64,000 bases of DNA from Enoplosus armatus. Its lineage: Eukaryota; Chordata; Actinopteri; Centrarchiformes; Enoplosidae. The stretch is taken from contig NC_092193.1 in assembly GCF_043641665.1 (NCBI RefSeq), positions 18,617,946 to 18,681,945 of the forward strand, read 5' to 3'. Below are positions 46,691 through 59,226 of the stretch, piece after piece; within the stretch, counting starts at the first letter, position 1; each line of letters begins with the position of its first letter. The notes under the pieces are model-generated. The model was not told the DNA's origin and made no database searches. It saw only the letters and a program-made list of their open reading frames with translations. Made by a program: the position numbers and the translations under genes.

Positions 46691-47221
46691 TCGTCTCCAG
46701 CTTTCTTTCATTTTTTTGTGTGTTTTCTGGTCATCTGTATGTGTGTGTGTGAGTGTGTTTCTGGGTCATTTTGCCTCTTTTCCCAGGCGGCCACAAGTCT
46801 GCCACCTACAATACCTCATGTGAGCGCTGATAAGAGGTGAGGAATTACCAAACATGTCGGCCACATGCTGGCTGAGATCACACACACAGGGCCCCCCTCT
46901 TAATATTTCACGGGGAGGAAGAAAGGGATGCATACATCATTCTGACAGAGCCAGAATGGAGAGAGACATCCCTCTGTTATCTCCACACACACACGCACTG
47001 TCAGAGATTTATGGTACAAGGCTTTAATGGTGCCCTCACACACCTCTCTCTCTGTCTGTGTACCTCTCGCCTCGCTCGCTCAGACACACAAACACACATC
47101 CATCCATCATTCAGCCTCCTCTTCCTCTTGTTTTCCTCTTCTTCTCCATCTTTCCTCTATCTTGCTGTCCATCTCACATCTCCCTTTACTTCTCATTTCT
47201 CTCCTCCATTTTCCCTTTTCT

Positions 47222-47259
47222 TCCTCCTCCTCCTCCTCCTCCTCCTCCTCCTCCTCCTC
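47222..47259. repeat. (TCC)n trinucleotide repeat
   Basis: Twelve TCC units inside a longer pyrimidine tract (about 47100-47290). Confidence 0.93.
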
Positions 47260-47984
47260 TCTCCCAAGACAGCTCCCAATTTCTCTCTTCCTTCGCTCGG
47301 TGAATAGAAAGTACAGTAAAAATAAAGATGTCAAAGTTGGGCTCAGTTCAAAGAAAGACACAAGATTTCCATCTTGGGGGTGAAGAGGAGTCTTGATGCT
47401 GTCAGGTGAAGAGGAGGGAAAAAAGTACTCACGCTGTAATACCAATGTGTTTTTATAAATAGCTTAATGTTCCCAATAAACGCCACACTGACAGCCATAC
47501 ATGACTCTCTAACGGGGAGTGGTTAAACCTTAAACACAGACCGTTTACCCATGTGATTTATAGAGCAATGCTTGCAGCCACAAGGCAAGCCTGATCTCCT
47601 GTTTATCTCCCGCTGCTCATATCACACACGTGTACTGTCTCGGGTTTGTAGGTCTGTAGAGTTTGAATCCGAGAGGCGACGTATATCCATTGGATGATAA
47701 TAGGTTTACAGAAAACCCAGTGAAATCACTGGATATTCACAGAGAAATAGAGACCCAGTTTGATGACAAATTTAGAGTAATAGCTGTCTTCATCTGACCC
47801 ACGCTGTGAAAGGGGAAATAAGAGAAATCACTTATATTGTAGGTGTTGGTATCTCTTTGCATTTCTGTAAATGGTGGAAAGTAATTAAGTTATTGCACTC
47901 ATTAGCTACTTTCATCCTATCTTCATATGACCAGTTGATCAAATGACTAAGTGTCACAAATCTACAACATTATCACCCAGCTTT

Positions 47985-48265
47985 TGTTGCCTTCAGCTCT
48001 GCGAAGCGTTGAAGCATCTTTCAGCTCATTTTGCTCGTTTTGGTTTTACGGTCAGCAACTGTAATGTTTGAGTTCACTCTCATCGCTCTCATCGATGTTG
48101 TTTGTATGCCACCTGCTCAGCACCCAACAGCAGATGGACACAGTTAACGACCGGTTGGTGAAAAGAGTGGAGCATTTAGCAGCTGAAGAGCCAAATATTT
48201 ATCTCAGGAGTTGGTGGAGAACAAAAACAAAACTAGAAGGAGAGTGAATATTGGACTTGGAAATA
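47985..48265. repeat. Dispersed repeat, copy 3 of the gorasp2-intron family (inverted)
   Basis: GGTTGGTGAAAAGAGTGGAG and AGGAGTTGGTGGAGAACAAA are the reverse complements of blocks in the copies at 12420 and 45850. Confidence 0.6.
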
Positions 48266-48794
48266 TTGGAAACACAACTCCAAATGAATGATAATGTTGC
48301 TCCGTAACTGCTGGATATCCAAATAGGCATAGGTTTGATTTTAAGTTAACAGCCTGTTGGACTGAAAAATCTGTTAATTTGGGTTTTAAGTACAATTTTA
48401 AGGTACAGTGGATTCCAGTATTTTCGTTATGCTACTATCAGTGCAAAATACTGTACTTTTTACTCCACTACATGTATCTCACAGCCAAACTAGTTTTTCA
48501 CGCAGAATAACATTTTACACAAAGAACATAAAATGATCTTATAAAATGCAAATTCATTATCATACATTAAACAGCCCCCCAGTATATAAATAAGTTAAAT
48601 AAGCTACCATTACCAGCTAATATATGATATGATATGATATAATATAATATTTGAAAGGTGCAATGCTGCGTATTGGCTACTTTGACATTGGATAGTAGTT
48701 CTGGTTTACTTTTAATTTAACGCCCCACACACACTCACACAAGTTGCGATTGATTCGCTCTCTGCTCAGGTTTAAGTTGGGTTTACCCATTACA

Positions 48795-48990
48795 ATGATG
48801 AATAATAATAACAACAATAATCTTTATTTAAAAAGCACCTTTCAAAACCAAGTTACAAAGTGCTCTACATGGGAAAGTCCAGCTTAAAGAGAAATAGAGA
48901 TGAATGTTACAATAGAATAAGAAAGAAACGGGTGAAATAAACACATCAGACAGATAAGACATATTAGAACTAGAAAAATAAAACTTTTGT
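48795..48990. repeat. Probable LINE 3'-end fragment
   Basis: AATAATCTTTATTTAAAAAG, then CACCTTTCAAAACC and TTACAAAGTGCTCTACATGG. This block order is typical of truncated fish LINE tails (recognised from memory). Fragment only, no coding frame. Confidence 0.4.
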
Positions 48991-49162
48991 GGTGTAAATT
49001 GTGGAACAGGGGAGTGAAGGAGGTGTGTTTACACAGGGTGGACGATGTGATGGAGCTTTTAAGTGAAACTCTGGACGCAAGACTTTTTCTTGTAGTGGAG
49101 TATTTTTATAATGTGGAATACTGTTTACACAGAAAAATATTGTGTCAAATACTATTCATCAT

Positions 49163-49197
<35 letters not shown>

Positions 49198-49619
49198 AGT
49201 AGATGCACCCTGGCGTATTATGATTCTGATGGAGTCCAGCGCTGCATGCTGCTAAAATGACTGGAAGGGAACAATCATTTCCTCTTGACCTTCTTTTACA
49301 GCGTTTATGTAACAGCGAGTTTGTGTGTATTCAAAATCATCATGATCCCCCCAACATCTTCACAGGGGAACCGTCTCATCTGAACCCCACTGCTCTCCCA
49401 CTGTACACCCTTCATCAGTGATGGTGATGAGAGGTTATTGCAAGGTCACAGGAGAGGACGCCTCTTTCTCACTCTCTCCATTCATCCGTCCACAGCAAAG
49501 TCATAAAACATCAGCACAGAGAGCTGCCCTCTGGGAGGACAGCATCTCAACGCGCTCTGTGTTTTAGAGTCTAATAACTGCTATTAATGGTCCACGTTGT
49601 GTGTGTCTCTTTGTCTGGT

Positions 49620-49662
<43 letters not shown>

Positions 49663-49788
49663 TGTGTGAGTGCTGTCTCAACTGGTATCGATTGGCCGCA
49701 AAAATCATAATCGATGATCCATTTCAGCTTTTCATTTTCACCTGAGCATCAGTTTTTGTATGCAGGAGAAGTTCGCACTCTCCTACAA

Positions 49789-49840
<52 letters not shown>

Positions 49841-49925
49841 CAACACACACTTTACACTCTCACATACACACACCCTCTCGCCCTTCAATACAACCCTATA
49901 ATTTGCCAGATGCGGCGAATCGCTG

Positions 49926-49939
49926 GTTACTATGGCAAC
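49926..49939 (+). promoter_or_regulatory. Consensus X-box (RFX) motif in intergenic DNA
   Basis: GTTACTATGGCAAC fits RYYNYY-N2-RRNRAC completely. Within the next 170 bp there are two ATTGG/CCAAT motifs and a CACGTG E-box (50115-50120), a promoter- or enhancer-like combination. No gene start was recognised beside it. Confidence 0.45.
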
Positions 49940-50192
49940 TACAGCGGGGAGAGTTTTTCGTTTTTCTCAATTTTGGCAATAGGACTGCACAGACACGCAG
50001 GCATCATGTGATCATTGGCTGAGGCGCTGAATGGAGGAATGAATCAAAAAACCAGCTCTGCATCAGCAGCCAATGGATGTTGACTTAAGATATTGATGAC
50101 AGCGGCAATTGGTCACGTGAAATCATCCCATAATGAAGTGAAGGGTGTTCGTGTTTCATGTGCAGGGGGACTGTTGTGATTTTGCTGAATGG

Positions 50193-50234
<42 letters not shown>

Positions 50235-50362
50235 CACACAGGGTATCACAAATATGGATGAGGAAAGCAAATCCTCTGGGAGAGCAAGCTGGTAAAAACA
50301 GGATGAGCTGAACTGACACTAACACTCTCAGACAAGCTCAGTGAGTCACTGTATACCAACAC

Positions 50363-50410
<48 letters not shown>

Positions 50411-51369
50411 TGCTCTAATACAGTCAGTGGATGCAAATACAAACTGATTAACCAAGAGTTTAGAGTTTAGAATGAATTTTTCTGGAAATGCCACTCCAAG
50501 ATGTCTCGCGCTGTAATTGCCGTTGTGCCATTCAAAAGATACAACCTTTAAAATGCTAAATGAAATACTGCCGTTTCTAAAATAAACCTCAAGTCATCAG
50601 CTACACCAAAAAACGCATTTGTGCTGAGCCAATGAAAGCAAGGCAGGGGGTTTATCCTCACACACACACACACACACACATGCACACACAGTGCTGCATC
50701 TGGTTGGGGCTGATAAGAGGAATTTTCCTCCCCTCAGGGAATCAAGCGAAAGGAAAACACGGCGGAAGGAGATGTGGAATGAGAGGTCGGCATGCGGGGG
50801 AGGAGGAGGAGGAGGAAGAGGAGGAGGAGGAGGAGGAGGAGGAGGAGGACCAGTGGGCGGGTGACAGTTGAAAGTTGAAGCATGTATGTGAGTGGCGTCC
50901 ACGTCACTGCCTACAGTAACACGAGGTGTTACACAAACACAAACACATTGTTTTGTTTAAAACCAGTGTGTGTGTGTGTGTGCGCGCGCGCTTCAGGGTG
51001 CCTCTATGCTTTACAGGCTGCTTTAGGGAAATGGCAGCTAATCAATAAACAGCATGTCGACACACACACACTGCTGCATCCTACAGCTGGTCAGGTCATT
51101 GAGGAAAACACTTTTTTTAGTGGGTCTTATTTTGAAAGATCAAAAGATCAATCTTCACATCTAGAATTGAACATTTCAGACGGTTTTGTATTGTCTGTGG
51201 AAACAAAACTGAAATATTTAGGAAGCTCCGGTGTCGTCCTTCATTTGCCCTTCAGAAGCGAAGGCAAGGACTCAAAGCTCGTGCTGCCTACATGTTTTTG
51301 TCTGAATCATGCGTGGGTGTCTTACGTACATCTGACGCCTGCCAACCCGGCGACGTAGGGAAAAGACGT

Positions 51370-51665
51370 CCCTCTCTGCCTCCCCTTTCGCTTCCTGTCA
51401 AGTTATGCAAATCTGGATTTAAGCCCCAAGTATGCTTTGCTGAGGCGTAAAGCCCTGACCAATCACAAGCCAAACTCTGCGGCAGGAATTTACATAAATC
51501 TGCATGGCTAATGTACTGTGCAAATTGAAGGAGTGACACTCTGACTTCACCTTTTCTCGGCGATAATATAATACAACAACTGACCTTAAACTAAAAACGT
51601 AATTGCCTGCCAAATCCATTCATTTGCCTTCCAGTCGGACTGAGTGGAAAACAAACTGCATTTGT
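51370..51665. promoter_or_regulatory. Candidate regulatory stretch with POU octamer
   Basis: Repeat-free segment between microsatellites, with octamer ATGCAAAT at 51405-51412, GACCAATCAC (CCAAT) near 51457, and several TAATTG-type homeodomain cores. Conservation untested. Confidence 0.3.
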
Positions 51666-51697
51666 TTGTGTAATTGCCCATGAGCAGAGAGAGAGAT

Positions 51698-51779
<82 letters not shown>

Positions 51780-53014
51780 CTAGTGAATAAACAGAAGAGA
51801 TGGATGAGTCTATTAAAGCAGTGGCTAATCCAGGCTATTAGGGAGCAGAGAGAAGGAGTGTGGGAGAAGAGGATACATACGTTGGGTTAATGGCTCTGAA
51901 TACAGACCTAAACGGAGTACAGGAGTGTTAGAGATTATTACAAATGTACCCAAGGGGGTCTCTTGGAATTACGGGCCTTCTGCACTCGAGATGGTTCTGA
52001 ACCGTCCCCCTCGTTCCTCTGTGTCATTGTAACCCAGTGATAATTATAGAATATTAAACCTCTTTATGCTTTATCCTTATCCATGTTGTCACTCACATTT
52101 CCTAACTTCCCCCCTCTTTCCTCTTGGCAACAACAGAAACTCTTTATTACGGGCAGATCCGGGAACAGTAAGTCAGCTGTTATTAGCTGAGGGTTAAGGT
52201 CATTGTCAAAGGCCTTGGCCAAGTTGAGCTTCCATCCAAGTTTTTAGCAATTTCTCCACTCTCACAGAATCTTCTATCACTGAGCAATCCTCCACTTTCA
52301 GTTCCTCGGAGGCCTTGATGAGGGAATCCTGCTGACAGGGCAGTAAACCTGAGGAGGCTGGATGCTTAGTGGACAACCAGGAAGCTCAAACCAAGGTAAT
52401 CACACACACACACACACACACACACGTACACACACACACAATTGCAAACTTCTGCAGGTGTTCAGGTGTTGTACTTTATAAGGGAGACATATTAATCTAA
52501 TCTTGCAGCATATTGACAAGTGGAGCATCAGCGAATCATGACGATTTGTGATGACGTCTTCGGAGAATTCCTTATATGGTGTTAAAAGAAAAATCCAAAG
52601 CGTGGATTTATGGGAATGAATGCGCCTGTAAAAATATAGGTCTGGGAAAACAGTCATTTTTGCGTCACTATGATGTGAGGGTTTTGTGGAGCTGAGGCTC
52701 ACCTCTCAGATCCAGTCTGGATGCAGATTGGAGGATCGGGGAAAGTCACAGCTCACGCCCGGCCAATCAGAATGCATCGTCGTAGCGATGAGTCCATGCT
52801 CTCAGAGCTGGAGGGTGTGAGGAGCAGAGTGAGAGGGGGCATGGTTAACAACTAGGACACACAAACACACACACACACACACACAGACACACACACACAC
52901 ACACACACACACTAACCATAGTGGACAAGCCTTCGCTTCCCATTAAGTTCAGTGCTGCCCTGAGGATGGGGTAAAAATACTTCACCACCACAAAGAGAGG
53001 GACCAAAACATCAC

Positions 53015-53061
<47 letters not shown>

Positions 53062-53064
<3 letters not shown>

Positions 53065-56000
53065 CTGTGTGCACTGATTATCCTCTGCAAATAATGATTC
53101 AGGGAACATAATTACCTTAATGTTGATGGTTTCAAATTAATTCTGTATTAAAAAAAACATACTAATTTCTACAAGAAATTAAAAATGCATCCGCAAAAAC
53201 TGGGATAAAACTGTAACCAGTATGATTGGTGGGAAGCCTATGAAAGCATGATATGGTTTAGTCATGTAATCTCCTTACAGTATATCAACAGTTATTGGGT
53301 GCAAATTATGATTTCCAACCATCTCTGAATTACTCTCCATAAATGGAATTATGTGTTTTATATCCAGGAGGAAAAAGAGGTAAAGAAACAGAAGAAGAGA
53401 TGGTGGTTTCCTCTATCTAGGACATGTGTGGGTGTTCAAACCCTTCAGCATGAAAAGGCAGCTCGTGCCTTAACACGCCCCTTGACTTCCATAAGCGTAG
53501 CATAATCAATGTATTCCCCTGCCTCATGAGCTTAAAGGAATAGTTTATAATACACAAATTCCCTTTCAAATCAAGAGTTAGATGAGAAGATTGATACCAC
53601 TCTCATGTTTGCACTGTAAATATTAAGCTCCAGCTTTAGCGGTGCTGGTCGTCAGATTTTGTTACCTTTGGACGGAGTCAGGCTAGCTGTTTCTACCTGT
53701 TTCCAGTCTTTGTGCTAAGCTAAGTTAGCCAGCTGCTGGCTGTAGCTTCATATTTAGCGTACAGACATTCAAAGTGGTATCCATCGTCTCTTTTAACTCT
53801 TGGCAAGAAAGTGGATGAGCGTATTTCCCAAAATGTCCAACTATTCCCTCAGGGTCGTTCATACAATTCCAATTGTGCATGTGTGTGTTAGCACAGGGTT
53901 ATGTAACTGCATACTTTCTAATTGTCACATACATCCTCTGTCACACATTGTACTGTGTTGTCTTGTGGCCACCAGTCACCTTAACTTCCTGTCATATCTT
54001 ACAGTCATACATACATACACATTTCTCTGCAGAGAGATTTGCTGGTGTAAAACACCAGTCAAGTGATGCTCAGTGACATTAGGACAATGTTCCCGCAGTC
54101 ACTCACTGATGAGCACAAAACAAGCGCTCCCTATTTAGCTGACACAGTAACATCACAAAGCACTTTGTGCCAGAGATGAAAATCCTGCAAGCAGAGTGTG
54201 TGGGAGTGTTTTTACATGTGTGTATAATGCCATGAACACATGAAATGCTGATTTTGGCCGCAGTAATACAAATATTCCCATGAATGCCTCACTTCAGTAA
54301 ACATCACAGTTATTTCTGAAGATTATGTGTTTCAAGGCCAATACATCTCTGAGGGACGGTGCGAACAGGTCAAACAAATGACGAAAAAGGCTATGCACTC
54401 TCACTTCCTTCTCTTGAATAACACAACTGTATTCTCCCTCCTTATTTTGTACTCCAGCTAACACAGATATATCCCCTCCTCTTCTACCCCAGCTCTGTTC
54501 GCGGGCTCCTCATGACAAATCACCACATTAAATGTGGCCATTTTTAGGCAAAACCACACTTCCCTCTGCTTATTGGTTTCAGATAAAACTGCAATATTTC
54601 CATTCATCTATTTCCGTTTATCGATGCTGTGCATGGCACTCATCCACGCACGCGCCACACACAATCCCGCGCAAACACACACAGAAACATGCACAGTCAT
54701 ACATACACCTCCTCTTTCGCCTTAGTCGTTAATAATGTACTGATGGCAATACTGAGGTTACTGACCCATAGCCAGCCCATTAATCAAACAATACAACTAG
54801 CATATGATCATAATAAGTATGCTCGAGATGAATGTCTTGCAGTCAGGAGAATAGACCCAAAGCTGCCCAGAAGCTGAGACCAGAAGGACAAATGTGATAG
54901 TAAACAGATAAGATGAAGCTGAGGTATTTACACAAGCCATATATTCTTCCTGTGAAAATCTGTTTTGATAAGCAGAGCGTGCTTAGAGTCAGACAAGCGT
55001 GTCATCCATACAAAATCAAATGCTACAGACAGTCCTACTGTATGTTGCCGGTCACTATCTGTTGTACATACATATCGTTGTTCAAACATATCTGCATTTC
55101 CTAATTAGCTGCATAGATAATGTCCACTCTTTAAGTAGGGATGGACTGACCTATATGTAATATATAAGAGGCTGGGTCACCATCACAGGAGACTGAGCTG
55201 CTGGTTAGTTCGTCAATAATCCGTGCAGTGTGCCATGGCGTTGGTGGAACATTACAATGGTGTTGTTCTGACCTCCAGTGGCAGTGGGATAAAACTACAA
55301 TAGAGCACAGTAGAACTAGACGTCTCCTCTGAGCCATGTCCCTGGTTTTTAAGTATTTTAGAATTTCAAGGTTCTTTGAAGAGTTTTTAGATTATTTTAA
55401 CACATTGACCACGTTGATGTTTCTTTCAGGTGTTATTATTATTCACTGCTCTTTAATGCGACATTTTTCTTCATATTTTCTCTGTTGATATTGTGTATAT
55501 TTGGAGTGTATGTGTTATAGACATTTTTTTATATGAAGCACTTTGTTTCGCACTCTTTTAGAAAACATGCAGTTAAAACACAATTTGATTAGATTTGATT
55601 TAGACAGACAGATATATAGAGACGGACATAGTCAACAAACCTGGGATGCAATTTTCAACATAAGAACATTATGATGAGAACTCAGGACCACATAGTGACA
55701 GGTAAACATATACATATTAATTTGCATGAGCACACAGTGACATATTGGCAAAATGACACGTTGGTTTAATGGCATTATGTTACAATAGCATGGGGACATA
55801 TTGGCATTATCACACATGATGGCTGTATGGTACATTGTTATATTGGTATGATGTTAACATAATGAACTACTGGCACATGATATTGCCATTAAGACACAAT
55901 GACATATTGACTCAATGAGAGAATAAAGAGGCGTATTGGTGGACTGAAGAAATAAGGGGAAAGACTGTAGTTCCTGTTTAGGGAATACGTAGTCCGTAAA

Positions 56001-58117
56001 AGGAAGGTTTTATAAAGAAGACCTGTCAGAAGGCCTGTAATTTTTGTAATCATTATAGAGAGGCAACTTCTACACACTGTGGTGGTACAAGGGGGATGTT
56101 TAAGATGCAAGTAGTCTCATACTCAGACCTTTGATAGAATGGTTTGAGTATGACATTGATCACTTGTACTTGTTAAAGAGCTTCTTAGTCTACAGTGAGT
56201 CCAAAAGCCTGCATGCAGGGCCTGAATTACTCTGCCTCAGCATTGAATATGAGAGCATGGTGCTGGCCATGCAGGCTTGCAGAAGATGCACACAGACATC
56301 TGCGTGCCTCACTGTTGTTGGAACATTCCAGCTCGTTGTCCATGTGGACTCGAGGCAGTCATAGATAAAACATTGACTTTCATCTGCACGGTTGTGTGGA
56401 ACATTTACAGCCAAAGACAAATGGTGTTAAGGGTCAGCGGCCTCCACATCCACCCTCACACTCCTCTTGCACTCTTTGTATACTCCTTTTTCTGTGCTTA
56501 TGCTCTTTACACATGGATTATTGGTGACACCTCCTATATGAATATAGTTATCTGTCTGTCATTCAGTTTCATTTTGGTTCATATCCGTTATTTTCTTTTT
56601 TTACTATTCTTCAATTTAATCAATTCTTTCCAGCTTATTATTGATCATAATTACACTTTCATCAATAAACAATAGGAGTAGCTCTCAGTTAACTATAATG
56701 AAATGTTTCCTTTTGGACCTCTGCAATGCTTAAAGAGACTGACCCACATGTGAGCTCCAGATACTCTGTGACCTCTGACCTCTCTGTAGAGAGGGCAAAA
56801 GAAAATGCATATTTTCTCGCTGGGATCAGATGTCACCAAGTGCAGAGTCCTCGAAAAGGTTATAAGTTCACTTGCAGTGATATACAGCTTGCAGTACACT
56901 GTATGACCTGCAGAGTATGTTTGTAGTCTGAACTTTATGTGCCTCTCCAAACTTCTAGTTGAATTCTAGAGAGCTAGTAAAAACAGTAGACTAGGCATAC
57001 AAAAGGCCTGTTTAATGAAAAACATAGAGGGGAAAAAAACATGAGCTCTCACTCTGCATAACTGCAGTGCCCCGACTTTATCTAATGTGGGGAAAATTGA
57101 TTCAACACGGCTTGATGTGTCATGTTCTTCTGTTGTGTGTGTGTGAGTCAGACAGGTAGACTGATATCAGTACACAGACATGTTGTGTGTTTGCAGCTAG
57201 ACAATACAGGGTGATGGACAACAGTGTTTACACAGAATCTTTTATTCTCTGTGTTCAACGATTTAAGTAATTATGATAGCTAATTCAAATGTTTGTTTAG
57301 AGGAAAGCATCATGGTTTCTTCCAGGTTCTTACATTGGTGTTCAATCTGTACTATGTGCCATGTTCAGGTCATATTTACTATAAATATGAGCCCACATAG
57401 GCCCCCTGTGGCCTAGTGATGATTACATACATGGTATATAGGATTTTGTGTTGACATCATCACAGAGAATAGATAAACACATGGACAGTTGGAGAAACTG
57501 TATGCATGAAGAAAAAGGTCAGAGTAAACATCTCATTAATGATCTGTCAATAATATTAGCCTATATTTTATTGCTTTTTACTTTATGAGAATGGGAGTTT
57601 TTCTCTAAACCAATGGTATTACAGAATAAATTCTAAATAGATACAATACAATTACAGTTTTGAGTTACAGGTGAGAGTGTGTAATAATAATGTCCTCTTA
57701 AAAAGAATTGAACATCAATTAAATATAAGACAGTAAAGAACAAATGGAAAAACAAAATTTGGTTTTAAGTGGGGTTGGTGGATCACTGATATAGAAATGT
57801 GTATTGCACCTCTGATATAGTGATAGAAATGGCAGGAAATGTAATTTACATACAGTTTCAGGTTATTTATTTATGTATTTGTTTATGTCCCTGACTTGAT
57901 TGTGTTCATTTCCATGTGTTTCAGACACTTTTGGCCTTTTATTTACTGGCTCCTGATTTCAAATAGTCCTTAATGAGATCATTCAAACCAAACAAAGCTA
58001 AAACATTTGGGACAGTTTTGATTTTTTTTGTTGTTTTTGTGGGGAAGACTGCAATCGCTGTAAGCAACTATGTCGCCTACTTTATGATCTCGTGGCTCCT
58101 TTCTACTGTCTGGAACG
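53062..58117. other. Intergenic, last part of the gap before slc25a30
   Basis: No gene found. Holds the fold-back element at 53531-53853 and a probable LINE-tail fragment near 55440-55610 (GAAGCACTTTG then TTTGATTAGATTTGATT). The rest is AT-rich unique sequence. Confidence 0.5.
53531..53853. mobile_element. Fold-back (long inverted repeat) element
   Basis: The ends AAAGGAATAGTT and AACTATTCCCTC are inverted copies. The inversion continues imperfectly inward: AAGAGTTAGATGAGAAGATT and TGATACCACTCTCATG at the left pair with TAACTCTTGGCAAG and GTGGTATCCATC at the right. Non-coding, about 320 bp; related to the copy at 43150-43450. Confidence 0.65.
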
Positions 58118-58130
58118 GTTGCTTAGCAAC
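58118..58130 (+). promoter_or_regulatory. Perfect palindromic X-box (RFX) in the slc25a30 promoter
   Basis: GTTGCTTAGCAAC is an exact inverted repeat of GTTGCT around one T, which fits an X-box with one-base spacer. It lies 238 bp before the slc25a30 ATG, upstream of a GC-rich segment (58134-58260) that probably contains the promoter. Confidence 0.6.
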
Positions 58131-58367
58131 AGGCAGTGGGCGGGGAGAGGGAAGACAGTGGCTCGTGAAAGGAAGCGATGGGCGGAGCTTCGTCTAAGAC
58201 CGGCGGTGGGAGGGGTACTTGGCACGCGGGGCTGGACCTCCTCAAACGCCGGTAGGGATTGAAACGTAGCTGCACCTTGGAAGTATTAGCTGCCGACAGG
58301 CTTTAATATCGCTCCACCCGCTTCGCCGCGAGGTTTTCACCGTGACTCGGTTACACGGCTGGAGAAA

Positions 58368-59179
58368 ATGTCTAACGTCAACTGGAAGCCCTTTGTTTTC
58401 GGCGGGCTGGCTTCTGTGACGGCGGAATGCGGTGAGTGATGATGAGTGGAGCAGCGGAGAGGCCGAGCTGTGTGGATTACTGATGATTATTTAAACCTCC
58501 GCTGTGTTTCACGGTGTTGTAAATGTACTGTCCCGTGGTTTGTGATGCAGGAACATTCCCAATCGACCTGGCCAAGACGCGTCTTCAAGTTCAAGGCCAA
58601 GTGGGCGACAGCAAATACCGAGAGATCCGCTACAGAGGCATGCTGCATGCTATGGTCAGGATAGGCAGAGAGGAGGGGCTCCGGGCACTGTATTCAGGGT
58701 CAGTATGGGGGATTGTGTGTGTCTTTGTCTTCCACACCAAGTGTTGGACCTATTCTTTGATTATAATACCACTGCACGTCGTCTTTCTTCTAAATGTATA
58801 CACTTCCTCTTTTTTGTACACTTCCTGTTTTTGTTACAGCCATTGTCCCACCTACCTTTACCTCAACCCTTTTGCACCCCCCCCCCCCATTTATTCAAAG
58901 AGGGGGGTCTGTCTTAGATTTGTTTGTCTCAATGTTTTATTTTTTTCCCTATGTGCTGTGAATTCTGGGGATTTTTTTAGGGCTTTGGCTGGGCCACGAA
59001 CCACAGCTGTGGGTCTGTAAAGCCCACTGAGATATTGTGGTACTGTGTAGTAAAAATAAATGTGACTTTTACAGAATAGCTCCTGCCATGCTGCGCCAGG
59101 CCTCCTATGGGACCATAAAAATTGGCACATACCAGAGCTTTAAGCGACTGCTGGTTGACAGACCAGAGGGTGAGTCCCA

Positions 59180-59226
<47 letters not shown>

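Larger units (their letters stand above)
49165..53061. repeat. Microsatellite-dense segment
   Basis: Arrays at 49165-49196 (GT), 49620-49661 (GT then GA), 49790-49838 (CA), 50194-50231 (CA), 50364-50406 (CA), 50797-50849 (GGA), 51700-51779 (GT then GA), 52865-52912 (CA) and 53017-53061 (GT). The sequence between arrays is unique-looking. No gene was found. Confidence 0.9.

Noticed and set aside
38837..58117. An sp5 or myo3b gene in the gap, as expected from human synteny
   Set aside because: No C2H2 zinc-finger triplet, Sp-type N-terminus or myosin/kinase exon was visible on either strand.
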